The position numbers and the translations under genes were made by a program. A stretch of DNA of 64,000 nt, from the NCBI RefSeq assembly GCF_003945595.2, contig NW_024104302.1, positions 1,506,408 through 1,570,407 on the forward strand. Reading direction: 5' to 3'. Each line of letters opens with the position of its first letter. The stretch's first letter is position 1. This stretch comes from Pipra filicauda. Taxonomy: Eukaryota; Chordata; Aves; Passeriformes; Pipridae. The notes under the pieces were generated by a model that was not told where the DNA came from, did no database searches, and saw only the letters and a program-made list of their open reading frames with translations. Of this stretch, positions 25,485-37,340 are shown piece after piece.

Positions 25485-26265
25485 TAAACTGGACACTTCC
25501 AGGGGTGGGGCAGCCACAGCTTCTCTGGGCAACCTGTGCCAGGACCTCCCCACCCTCACAGGGAAAGATTTCTTCCTAAAATCTAACCTAAGCCCACCCT
25601 CTTCCCATCCCATTTAAGACCATTGCCCCTCATCCTATCACTAGACCCCTGACACAAAGACCTTCCCCCTGTTTCCTGCCTTCCCCCTGTTTCCTGTCAG
25701 CCCCAGGTAGGTATTGGAAGACTGCTCTGAGGAATTCTGGAGCCTTCTCTTCTCCAGGCTGAGCAGCCCCCAACCCTTTCAGCCTGTCCTTGCATGGGAG
25801 GTGCTCCAGCCCCCTGATCATCTTTGTGGTGCTCCACTGGACCCCCTCAAGGAGGTCTGGGCTTTTCCCAGGAGCCCCCAGAACAGGACACAACACTCCT
25901 GCTGGGGGGGTCTCACAGAGTGGAGTAGAGGGGGAGAATCACTTCCTTTGACCTGCTGCTCACGCTGCTTTTCCTGCAGCCCAGGATGGGATTGACTTCC
26001 CAGCTGGGTCATGTTCAGATTTTCCATCCACTGATATCCCCAAGTCCTTCTCTGCAGGGCTGCTCACACCCCACTCACTGCCCAGCCCGTTGCCAGGTGT
26101 GGGATTGCCCTGGCCCAGGGGCAGGACCTTGCACTTTGCCTTGTTGAACTTCATGATGTTCACACAGGCTTTTCCCTCTGGCCTGTCCAGGTCCCTCTGG
26201 ATGGCATCCCTTCCAGAGCATCAACCACACTGCTCAGCTTGGGGGCATTTTGGGTACTTAAATAC
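25485..26265 (-). mobile_element. CR1 LINE, truncated 3' reverse-transcriptase portion
   Basis: Minus-strand frames give pieces of the CR1 ORF2 C-terminus in order: [18 protein letters not shown] and [14 protein letters not shown], then TTKMIRGLEHLPCKDRLKGL, FQYLPGADRKQGEG, and GLRLDFRKKSFPVRVGR with SWHRLPREAVAAPPLEV. The pieces fall in different frames because of indels, so it is inactive. A small internal duplication (CCTTCCCCCTGTTTCCTG twice) lies at about 25664-25699. It is 5'-truncated, as is usual for CR1. Confidence 0.9.
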
Positions 26266-26659
26266 TCGTGTCTAAGCCTTTAATCCACCCCAACCCTGCC
26301 TCTCCCAGGGGCTGACTGGTTCACAGGGATGAAGTTCACAGCACAGCCACTTTAGCCATCTCAGGTGGGGCAGTGTGTGATGTGAATCCCTTTTTTTGCC
26401 CCATATTGGCTGCTCAGATTCCAACTGATACAGGTGGGGCTGTCACAACACTTCAGAACTTGCACTTTAGATTGAAATTGTGAATTTGTACAGCACCCAG
26501 GATGTGAAAATGTCGTTCTATTCTTGGTGTCCACAAGGCTAATAATCATAATTTTCATCTCAAGAGGAAGTAGCACTAACTCCTTGACTGAATTACAAAT
26601 CCAAAGTCACACATCTCCCTACTGAAGACTCCCACATCAGACTGTTTGTAGTATTAACC

Positions 26660-26840
26660 TTAAGATTTCTTGTTCGTGGCTTTCCAGCCAATTTAAATAT
26701 AGCCTCAAACCAAGAAATAAAAGGGTATTTATTCCATGGTTATCAAGCCCCTAAATTAAACAGACATTCTTATCACTTCGCCAACAATTTAATGTTTGTG
26801 GCATGAGGTTATTTCAATTAAGAAAACAGTTCAGCTCTGG
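26660..26840. promoter_or_regulatory. Candidate regulatory block with MEF2-type site
   Basis: TTAAATATAG at 26693-26702 matches the MEF2 consensus YTAWWWWTAR, about 5.1 kb beyond the SOST stop. It is followed by AT-rich homeodomain-like motifs and TATTTATTCCATGG. The human distal SOST enhancer ECR5 works through a MEF2 site, so this is a reasonable candidate position. The sequence alone cannot show conservation, and such a motif is expected by chance in AT-rich DNA. Confidence 0.25.
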
Positions 26841-27843
26841 CTAAATAAATAAGTTATGTCATTCTTCATTCAGGCTACCAGATTCTTTGGTGTAAAAACT
26901 TCCCTCAGGAGAGGTCTTGGGACATGGTGGCTCCTCTGAGACTATTTACATCTCTCAATTTCTCTAATCTCTTCTTCCTTCCCTCCTCCTGGCTATTTCC
27001 TTCCCCTTTCACTATAAACTGGCCAGTATTTAACTCTAATGCTTCCAGTCTGCCCAACATGCTTTTAGAATTGAGTGGTTGTTGGTTTGTTGTTTTGTTG
27101 GGGTTTTTTTATAACCAGAAATAAGGCTTAATTTAAGGTAATTACTCTCCCATTTGAAGGGTTTTGCTATTTGCAGGGCCTTATTTTTTTTCCTAGTCGA
27201 ATTAGCAGGAGAAGTTAGTTTTAAAAGTGATAGTTTTCTTCTAAAATTGTTCTTCAGATTAAGGGTGGCTCTCAGAACCAGAAACTTCTCACTCCTGTTG
27301 AATTTCTGCATGTCTAGAAACAAAAGTGGTGCTATCAGGTTGTCATTATTGAGGGGAGGGAGAGGATAAACAAATGGCATAGACTTCCAATGAATTGACA
27401 AAATGCATGTGAATTTTAGCCTGACCATCAATTAATATGGGCTTCCAAATAAGTTAATTTTCAGAGGTGTCTGGAGTCCTCCCAGGAGTCAAAAATAGGC
27501 CCATTTTAAAAGATACATTTTTCTAGGACTAGTTTTGTGAGTAAATATCTCTAATATGGCATCAAGAATTCACAATCAGTCACGAGGGTTGAATTTGCAG
27601 TGGAACAAATGTACTTTGTGGAATGAAAAGCGTTAATAAAAGCAAATGCTCAGTGGAGCACAGTTCACTGATAGGAAATAGTGAATAGGATATTCTTAGT
27701 GGGAAAACTGGCTGTCCAGGGAGACCTTACACACAAGTCTGGTGAGAGGTTGGTCCAGAAAACTTAAAAAAAAAAAAAAAACAAACCCAAAACATCTATT
27801 TTATGGATGATTCTTATATGATGATCTATGATTCTACTGTTAT

Positions 27844-27891
27844 AGTTATAACTCACTGTTATAAGTTAGTTATAACTCACTGTTATAAGTT
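27844..27891. repeat. Perfect 24-bp tandem duplication
   Basis: AGTTATAACTCACTGTTATA plus AGTT occurs twice with no gap. It is internally palindromic (TTATAACT/AGTTATAA). No function inferred. Confidence 0.95.
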
Positions 27892-30739
27892 AAATACAAT
27901 TCCAGTCAGATAGGCAAGTTTGAAAGGTCTAAAACCAACTGGAACATTTAAAGTCATTCCAGTCATGGACGTCGTGCAACTGTTACAAATAAATTATACT
28001 AAAAGCAAAACATGGTAAAATATAGTCAGCAGGTACTGTTGGTTACAAGGCAGAGAGTTTATTTACTATTTTATGCAGCAAATGCAAATAAAAATCTGTA
28101 TTAGTTAACTGAATTCGCTCAGCAGGTTGTTCTTATGCAACATAAAATTCAAAAGGGACTCTAAAAAATAAAAACAAGGCTCCATTAGAAAACTGACATT
28201 TGAGAAATTTGGTATATATAAAACTCAGAGTAAGTGAGTGGCATACAGGCAGAATTAGCTCCAAGGAGCACACACATAAAGGACATAGGTCTGAAAAAAA
28301 TGAAGGTAGAATAGGATAAATCATTGCAATTGTGGGGCAATGTATTTGTTAAGGAAGAAAAGCAGCTGAAATACTGGCAAGTCAAATTAGAAAAGCTGAA
28401 ATGGGGTGTGAGTTACTAAGTCCATTCTGTTTGACTGCCCAACGCCTTGAGTTCTGTGTATGTTTGATGTTTGGTATCCTAAATTAAAATACATGGCAAG
28501 AAAAAGAGTAAGTATTTTGTCTTTGATCTTCAGCAAAAGCAGACTGAGAAAATCCCTTTATAATTGGTTAATAGTTCATGGGACCAAAACAGTTGTTGTA
28601 GCACAATCTGTGGGAACAACACAGGAGAAACATTTCCTGCAGAAAGAATGCTGAAGTTTAATTACTACACATGGCATGAGAGAGGATTTCAATTTTTAGG
28701 GCCCTGTGTTCAGGCAGTTACTAGGTAGCCAGCTTGCAGTGGAATATTGATGCTTTAGTCTAATCTCTGCTGTGCCAGAGAACAGTGGAGGGGCCTCATT
28801 CTCATGATGGGGCAGAAGGAATGCTGCACATTTCTTAGCTCTTATCATCATGTACATTGCTATGCCAGGCAGTTTAATTAATAACTGTCGACGTCTTGTC
28901 ATTTATCATTACTGAAACAGGAGGTGAGGACCCTTCCATATGCATGGAGTACAAATAAATTAAAGTTGGCTCACCCAGTCTCACGGCTTTGCTGCTGTCA
29001 CTCACTCGTGTTGTCCTTCCTGCAGTTCAAAGACTTGCATCTTGCTCTCAGGACTGGGCAGCTATTTATATCACCTAAAACAAAAACACAGGCACATGCA
29101 GGCCCGGGGGATAATCAGCCTCAGTTGATATTGTTGCAGAGAATTCGACTGTTGAGTTCACCATAAGATATTTACTACTAGATTTCAAATATATATCGAG
29201 TAAGGGTGTTTCAGGAGCAAAGACATGCATGGAAACGGGTCCTTGAGGTAGTGTGGAAACACCACAGTCAGATAATGACATCAATATAAGCTTTTTCACT
29301 GACTTCAAATGTCATTAGAGCAATATCTTATTTTCATATCACGAAGCTAGATACTAAGTAGCTCAGTGTATGTAAATTGTCCATCTTTCTTTGATGCACC
29401 ATTCATCATGTGAATACTCAGAATGCCTCTGGGTACTGTTTGTGATTTTGTTTCAAGCCTAAAAAACTTCCTCTGTGAATGCTTTGATTCTTAGCAGCAT
29501 TTAACGGGAAAAAAAATCAATTCCAACTGAAATGAGAAGGTGGACACAGCTAGAGTAGTAGCATGAGTAGCAGACTTTCAAACACAATCCATTTTTGGTA
29601 ACTAAAAATAAACAGTTCATTAGATGTGCTCCATCTTCAGGGGCACAACATGTCAGGCACTGTACACAGGGAACAAGAGCCCTGCAGATACTATTATTTA
29701 AATTAGAACAAACAAACAAAAAAACCCTGAACTCTGTTTACAATAAACTGCATTGTGACAAATTGTCATGCTAATTTGTGGCTGCCTACAGAGCTTCCTG
29801 TGTCTGCTAAAGGCAAACGATGGAGCATCTCTGGGTTGGTTTGGCAGGTGTGTCTGGTTGGCTGATGGAGCTGCCTCACTTTTGGCTGTTGAAGAGCAGC
29901 AGGAGGTGCTGGACTCCTGCAGGGACTGCCAGAACCTGCCTGACAGGAGGTGGCCACCTTTAAAGCAGCACGTTAAGCTGCAGCTCACTAAAGCACCTGT
30001 GAAAGCCACTAAGATGATGCAGGTCAGAGTTTCATCAGGAAAACATTAAATAAATCATGGAATAGGGCAGTGTGACCATATGGAGTGTCCCAGCTCTGCC
30101 TCCTGCACTGCTGCCATGTGAGGGTGACCCTACAGGCAGGAGAGCTGCTGGAGCACTGGGTAATATCTGCTTCTTACAAACTGTACATGGTCAAACAGAC
30201 ACCAGCACACAGGGAAGTGCAAACAAGAAAATCCTGCAACCAGAGCTTGTGAATGTCTCTTCTTTAGAATGTCAGAGGGGCAAAAAGCAGCAGAGACCTT
30301 CCCCGTGCCACCCTAAGCAGAAAGCCATGGCAGAGCTAACCCTCGGGTGTCAAATAGCTGAACCATGAGAGCATTTTAATAATGTGATATGTGGTAATTC
30401 TGGCCCCTTCTGGCTGCAGTAAATTGCCCTGTTTGGCTGGAGCCAAGCTGAAATAGCACGTTGGGCATGCATCAGGAAATGACCTCAGAATATATGAAGC
30501 CTCAGCCTCTAGGTGATAAGTAAGGGCCCAACAAATTAATCTCATCATCTACATTCATCTTTGGATGCCACTCTGTGCCAGGCCACAATGTGTGGGCTGA
30601 AGTCTATTTTTTTCATTTGTGTAACTTAAACAGGTAGTTTGAGTTACTATGATACAAATGTTCTATTCTGTGCTGTCTGCATCGTAGGTTGTTCTTACTG
30701 AAATAGGAAGAATTATCATGTCATATTTTAGAGGCAGGC

Positions 30740-30960
30740 AGGCAAATTATTATGCTGACAGCTTGCCTTTGTCAACATATTTTGAATTATACATTCTATA
30801 AGTCTAGTGAAGGGAATTTATTGTCTTCCTCAGTCTTTCTCCCTTTAATGGCAAGCATATTTATTAATAATTGTAACTTAATTATTTATGAAGCCATTCA
30901 GAATCTACTAGCTTTTACTGTCTATTTTGAATTGCATTTATTGCTGTATTGTTAAGTCCT
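30740..30960. promoter_or_regulatory. Possible conserved non-coding block
   Basis: A CpG-free AT-rich stretch with clustered TAAT/ATTA and MEF2-like words (ATATTTATTAATAATTG, CTATTTTGAATT). It lacks simple-repeat structure, a texture typical of deeply conserved non-coding elements. This is inference from composition only. Confidence 0.2.
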
Positions 30961-31389
30961 TTCAAGATCAAAAATCACATCTAAGTGAAATGGAAAGAAA
31001 GAGTTGCCTTAGGCTCGTGATTGGAATTTAGGACATGGTATGCCATAAACAAAAAATTGTCTGGGTAAGGGAAAAAAGTCAGTTTGTGCTTCCTATCCTT
31101 TTGTTGTCTGAAACACACTGCACCAGCCTGGTATTGGTCTGACTTGGTCACCTGCCTGTCCTCCCCTGGGGTCACTGAGACATCTCAGAAAAGTGGTGAA
31201 TTCACCAAGTCTGCTCCTTGCTGCAGGATCATGTTGGTGGAACACTCCAGTCTGTGCACTGCTCCTTCTGCTGGGCCAGCTCTGGTGAGGGGACCAGGAG
31301 AGGTGCTTGCTGAACACACTTCAGCTTCTCTTCCATGACAACCCCACCAGCTTGGCTTCAGCAAAAATTCCTGTTTTCAAACACTAATT

Positions 31390-31720
31390 ACTGTGCTGGC
31401 ACAGCACTCTGAGTGGTTTTCTAATTGTTTGTATTTATTTGCAAAGTCTCTGCTCCACAGGGTCCTGTGATAAATATAATTCCAGTCGTGGCTAATTGGA
31501 TGCTTTTTTGGGGGGAGAGGGGAGAGTAATTTCATGGTAAACCATAATTACTAGTACAAGAAGTACCTTATCTGCTAATCCAATCTGAGGGAATAGCTGA
31601 GGCTCAAATAAGCCTAATTAGAATTCTACTTGTTCATAATAAATAAGTGGTAATTACTAATTGGATCTAGCCTACATTGTTCTCTAAAGGGAACAACTTG
31701 AAGGTGTGAATTTAATGGCA
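31390..31720. promoter_or_regulatory. Homeodomain-site cluster, candidate enhancer
   Basis: At least five homeodomain core sites lie within about 175 bp: CTAATTGG (31492), ATAATTAC (31544), CTAATCC (31575), CCTAATTAG (31613) and the pair TAATTACTAATTGG (31651-31664). A GATA-like CTTATCTG lies at 31567. The sequence is non-repetitive and lies between SOST and MEOX1, itself a TAAT-binding homeobox gene. Density of sites exceeds the surroundings, but enhancer function is inferred. Confidence 0.35.
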
Positions 31721-32164
31721 GTTTGGTTTTAATTTTGGCCATTTCCTACTTGCAGTTAGCACAGAAATGAACAGAGTAGACATCTAAGGCCTCCAAGTCT
31801 CCTATGGCTTTTAGTTTCTAGTGACACAGACCTCTGGCAAAACAGACAACTTGATAATGCAAAATATCACTGCATGTTGAGCTCTTGAAGATCCAGTTCC
31901 AGCCATAGATGCAACACACAGACACCTACAGCTGTGTGGTAACTCAACCAGTGTGGAAAAATACTTTTCACTGTCAGTCCCCATTCCTCACATTTTCTAA
32001 TGAAACAACACTTGTTCCCAAGCCCAAAATGTTATATGGTATTATTTGGGTCATTCATGGCTAGAAACCGTGGTGGCTGATTGGCATCAAATAAAAAGAG
32101 GAACTATTATTACAATATATTGATAACTTAACTCCAGCTGTTTGTTCAATATGTGTTTGATCAC

Positions 32165-32500
32165 GGGCATAAATCACATTCTACCTGAAAGGAGGTTGTA
32201 GCCAGGTGGGGGTTGGCATCTTCTCCCAGGCAACCAGAGACAGGACAAGAGGACATGGTCTTAATCTGCACCAGGGAAAGTCTACTTTGGACATCAGGCA
32301 GAATTTCTTCATGGAAAGGGTGATCAGACATGGGAATGGACTGCCTGGAGGTGCTGGAGTCCCCATCCCTGGAGGTGTTCAAGGGATGACTGGATGTGGC
32401 ACTCAGTGCTCAGGGCTGGGTGAAGAGGTGGGGATCAGTCACAGGTTGGACTTGATGATCTCAGAGGCCTTTTCTAATCTAACTGGGTCTGTGATAACAC
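32165..32500 (+). mobile_element. CR1 LINE 3' end
   Basis: Plus-strand CR1 with clear landmarks: GACAAGAGGACATGGTCTTA, then GGAATGGACTGCCTGGAGGT, then GACTGGATGTGGCACTCAGTGC, ending in GGTTGGACTTGATGATCTCA and a TCTAA-type tail. It is 5'-truncated and carries no intact frame. Its orientation is opposite to the copy at 25485-26265. Confidence 0.92.
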
Positions 32501-33107
32501 AGGTGTATTTTCCACACTTCTTCCCCACAGTTTACTGACCTAATTAACTGAGAAATTCCTGCAGGCCTGAAACAACACCAGCAAGCATAAAGAAATCATT
32601 ACAAAAGTATTTATTCTGTGATTTTGCCTCCTGTTTTTGGTCTCTCTAAGAACTCCACCAGCTGGCAATTGGAATATTATGTTAGACCCACAAACACATT
32701 CTGATTTGTGATTGATACACGTGTTCAGCAGATCCGAGAATTAGAACATCATAGTAATGAAAAATTCAGTCAAAGATTTTGTCTCTTTACTACCAACAGG
32801 GAACTGAAGATTTCTTAATTACAGGGAGCAGGGGTGCAATAACTTTATATCTTAAAAAGTCCCCTAAAAACACAGGTAAGAAGCAACTTTGTGACATCAA
32901 CCTGAAGTCTTGCAGCTCTCTCTGGTGAGAGTGATGTTGACTAGTCAGAGTGGCTGGCCAAAAGACAAATATCCCTTCCAAAACCCAAGTGTCAGGGTGT
33001 TTAAATCTGCTCCCAGCTGCAGCTATTCACAATATGGGACACACTTCCTAGGGGAAGAATCAGTAGCTTCTCTCTGCCACAGTTTTAGCTTTTTTACTTT
33101 GATGGAT

Positions 33108-33240
33108 TGATTGGGGTTTTTTTTTGTTTGTGTTGGTTTTTGGTTTTGTGTTTTGGTTTTTTTTTTTTTTTTTTAATTTGGAGTCCTTCAGAAATAAATA
33201 GAAGAATTTCTTGGGTTTGGTTTTTATTTTTTTTTTTTAG
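33108..33240. repeat. T-rich low-complexity tract
   Basis: Several T-runs of 8 to 17 bases separated by G or GTG. Low-complexity sequence; the 144-codon open frame across it is not credible as a gene. Confidence 0.8.
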
Positions 33241-34683
33241 ATCAGCTTCTGTTCTCATAACTTCTGGGCAAATACTTCCTTATTTACTAGAGGGCTTAAG
33301 GCCCTGGGAACCCAGCAAGGGGCAAGTGGAGGAGCTGCTCACACTCTTTCTTACCAAGCTAAAAACCACTTTTTCTATCAATCAAACCCTACATGAGGCC
33401 TCCTTCAACTTAGAGGCTCCTCACCTTTGTGTTATGATCCTGGCAGTCACTGTCATGGCAACAACAGAGGCTATTCCAGCTGAGAAAACTGCCAGGGAGA
33501 TGTGGAGGGAGCCCTGGGCTGGGAGTCCCTGCTTGGAGTAAGACTTCAGGAAAGGATGCCTTAGAAACCTGGAAAATCATGATTTGCCTTGAACTAAATG
33601 TTTATCCAGTCTGGGGTGGATCTTCCATCCTTTGTCAAGTTTAATATTGATTCATCTCCTTAATGGCTGTTTGCAATGAACCCTCCTTGGTCATCCCTTG
33701 TTCTGCTCCATCTCCTGCAGTTACTCCCTGATCTTAAAATCTACACTCTTTTGGGGCATCCAGTTGCTTGACACTTAAAAAAAACAAAAACAAGGCATCC
33801 ACTAGAAACATTTCACCTTTTTTTTTTTCATTTTCGTGCACGGAACTAAAACGAGCAAGACATGTAGTACTCAAGAAAACGTGAAAATCAAGTTTCTTCT
33901 CCCTAAAACCATAACTGTTACATCCTGAGTCACAGCAGGAACCACGGTGCCTCACTGTCTTCAAGCAACAAACCACAGGAGTGGCTGTCACAGTCACCTT
34001 CTAGCACAGGATTCTGTTCCTCACACACATTTCTCCCAAAATAGCAACAGCCCAAAGACAAGAAAAAAAACTGGCTTCTCCCCTTAGTCCTAGACAACAA
34101 TCTGGCAAACACACTCATAATTTGCTGCAGGGGCCTGGATTGTTTAAGTTATAAACATAAAATAAACCCAAATGTGCTAACACCCCCAAGGCAAGGGCTC
34201 ACAACTAGGGAGAGGAGGAGGAGGAATTCAGCAAATCCGTGGAGAACCTTGTCCCTGGACCCAAAGGCCAAGGAGTCAGAACGTGCCCCTGCTCCAGTGC
34301 TTGTCCTATTGCAAAAACAAGTCTTCACAGTTCATTTTTCGTGCTCCCAAAGGGTCCTGTTGAAGCCCTGATTTCCCTCCTCCTTTACCACCAGCTGTAA
34401 TGCAGGGCTTCTGAACTTGTTTGGGTTTGTTGGCTGTGCACTAAAGCATTGACCTTTCCTAAAAGAACTGCTCCAGCTGTGAATTTATTGAGTCTTTTAT
34501 GTGCCCAGGTGTGGGGCTCTTTCCTGGGAAGGAATTCCTCTCGGATTTTCCTTGCCCCTGAGCTGGGACCGTGCTCTCAGCTCCCGACTGCAGCCTGGAG
34601 GTTGTGCAAGCAAACCCTGCCCGTGGGGCCGTGGAACAGACTGCACAATTCCATGGAAATTCACACACTCACAGGTGCTACAG

Positions 34684-34840
34684 TTCATAAACTTATTATT
34701 ATTTTTAATTATTTATTATTGGTTTTAATTATTTATTATTATTTTTAATTATTTATTATTATTTTTAATTATATATTATTATTTTTAATTATTTATTATT
34801 AATTTTAATTATTTATTATTATTTTCAATTATTTCAATTT
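34684..34840. repeat. AT-rich 20-bp tandem array, about 8 copies
   Basis: Repeated unit TTTTTAATTATTTATTATTA with single-base variants (TTGG, TATATA, TTTTC). The DNA is almost pure A+T, an easily melted tract 4.7 kb upstream of MEOX1. Confidence 0.9.
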
Positions 34841-34924
34841 TTTAATGTTAACCGAAAGAATTATGGAGCCTTTCTATGAAGTATCTGCATACTTTTAGCT
34901 GCGCTATTTTATTTATTTATTTTT

Positions 34925-35120
34925 AAGCGGAGGCATCGACTCAACCTACGACTTTACGCTGGTTTCTTTATCCAGAATCGCAGGTAGAGATCTCCCCCTC
35001 GTGGTGTGAAAACAAAGCGTCCTCACAAAAATTCCGAACTGCAGTTAGCATTGCTTTTTAAAAGGAACCGACAGAGGGAGACGTTCCACCACTAACAATT
35101 AATTTCCTCGCAGCAGAACT
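34925..35120. promoter_or_regulatory. Isolated CpG-rich patch upstream of MEOX1
   Basis: About a dozen CpG dinucleotides occur within 200 bp (for example GCGGAGGCATCGACTC, CTACGACTTTACGC, GGAACCGACAG, GAGACGTTCC). The surrounding kilobases are nearly CpG-free, and the patch directly follows the AT-rich array. This hints at an unmethylated regulatory element or a relic promoter. No transcript or exon is recognisable. Confidence 0.3.
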
Positions 35121-37104
35121 TACGGGAAAAGGGGATTTAAACTGAACAGAAATAAGTCATCGTTGCTCCAGTTCTAAGATGTAGAACAACAGAACACAAC
35201 AGCTGTAATGTGTTCTACAGTTTCAGCAGAATTCCCTAATGAAATGTTAACTGATAAACTTTAATGACTAGGTAGGATTCCATAGGACATCTTTAAAACC
35301 AGATTTTACACTGATCTCTTCAAAACAATAAACATTCTGTGACTATATTCCAGATAATAAGAACTCAGAGAAAACTTTTTTTTAATTTAAGGAGGGGGGC
35401 AAATAATTTTCCATAAGGGTTATTCAGCATAGGAATGAAATCTGACTCTTGTAAAAAGCTTTTCCAAAACTTTCATGTAATTGTCTTTAGTTCAACTGGC
35501 TCCAGTGAAAGAGTTTGTAGAGACAATAACAAGTGCAGCAGCAAAGGGTGGTCTCAAGAAAAGTACTGCAGATGTCTTAGCACTGAAGAAATTTAAAAGT
35601 TTATCAACTGTCAGATAATCCTACAAACATATTTATTTGGAAACACATGGGATTCTTAATACAACAAAGACTCAAAATGAAAATGTTGCCTTCTGCCCTG
35701 CCTCAAAATATACGAACCGTGCACTGAAGTCTAAGTGTAGATATCCATAAAAAATGGCTTTAAAAGGCTGGATGTTCTGTTCCTCTCTGTTCCTTGGGGA
35801 TGCCACGATTCCCCTTTCTTTCATGTTATCTGATGAAAACAACAGATGAGTTCTGTAATCTGCCAAAAACTGAGCTAATTTTGTATTTTTCGAACCATTC
35901 GACCATCAAACTCTTTAACTGTTCTTTTGTTGATCTTACGAAATATTCTCAATTTAGTAGAAAGCTTCAGCTGCCTTGGGCCTTGTTCAGGACATGAAAC
36001 AGCCCCAACCACAAGCACAACATAAAGACAAGAGTGGGTAAAAAAAGATGATTGATCAAATTTTTGGGCTGATGGTCTTTCCTGTCTTAAGGATTAATGT
36101 TGTAGCTGAGGCACTGCTCGCTTTTAAAGCCTTTCAAGGAAAGGATATTCCTCATCTTTACGTGACACTGGGCCTGAAATCCAGAAAAAGAACTGAAAGA
36201 GCAGAAACAAGCAAGGAGATCTTTGCTCTCTTAGCACAGAGCTACTGGAAAAACAGAACACACTTTGCTTCCTGTAATTGCTAAATCTCAATTAATTGTC
36301 ATATATATATATTTACCTATTTTCTCATATTCCCTTCTTAATAGCAGAGAGAAACTAGAAGACAGTGTTTGAAACAATTTGCACGAGAAAATCCCAATTA
36401 GGTGGGGACAGATTCAAGGTACAAGAAATACATGTACACATCTACCCATGCTAGAATTTACTGTGTCAAATTTCCCATTTCCAGTGACAGCAGCACCACC
36501 TTTTCTATTTTATTTTTAATTACTGCAAACTTAAACCTGGCCCTGTCTTTCTTCTGCTTTTTGCTTCTACTGCTCTCTTTCCTAAGAAAAATCATCATGT
36601 AAGCATCTCTGAACACTTCTTGAGATTTCCTGTACTTGAAGCAGGATTTATTTTTTTTTTTTCAATCCTGTGAAGCCATCAAATTTAATTAATACCGGAA
36701 ATATTGACTTAGTGCTAAGAGTAATATTATCATTAAATTAGAAATTCTTGTGGTGGTGATGCCAGCTCCCCATCTACAGAGCAAGTCAGACACTGAATCT
36801 CAGTAGGTGTACCATGCTTTAGGTAAAACTCTTCAGAGCTAAAAGCATTATTTACTCACAGAACTTCAGATTATACTATTTCAGACTGAGAAGCTGGTTC
36901 TTTGGCATCTTCTCCTTAACATTATTTCCCTGGCATCACATATAATTTATGTGCTTTAAAGCTCCCTAAAAATTGGCTGAAAACCTTTTCCTAGAAGTTC
37001 AGGGAGGAGAGAGATAAAGATACCATACAACCATGATATCACTGTTACAAAATAGCTGCTTTTTTCTTTTTTTTTTTTTTTTTTGAGAAGAAATTAAGAC
37101 TTTC

Positions 37105-37340
37105 TCACTCTCTAGATCCCCTCCCTCGAATTATCAAAAATCTAATACTGATTTCCTGCAAATACAGGCCTTTTAAGCTTGACTAATTTGTCATATGGCA
37201 TTAGAGCAAAATGCAAGTCGACGTTTCCTGACATTTTGTCCAATATCTAATGCCTTTTAATAGAGCTCTTTAACCACATGGCTCTTTAACTTCCATTGGT
37301 GGGAGATCATTTTTCCCTTCTAGGTAGGCTGCCTCTATTA
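37105..37340. promoter_or_regulatory. Possible conserved non-coding block upstream of MEOX1
   Basis: Non-repetitive AT-rich sequence about 2.2-2.4 kb before the MEOX1 start, with motifs such as TTGACTAATTTGTCATATGG (E-box CATATG included), CTAATGCCTTTTAATAG and CTATTAGCC. The texture suggests a regulatory element. There is no direct evidence of function. Confidence 0.25.

Noticed and set aside
25158..25613. 151-codon minus-strand open frame
   Set aside because: Its start is the CR1 ORF2 C-terminal segment and the rest is flanking DNA read through; not a host gene.
33107..33541. 144-codon open frame
   Set aside because: Starts in T-rich low-complexity sequence and shows no domain or exon borders.
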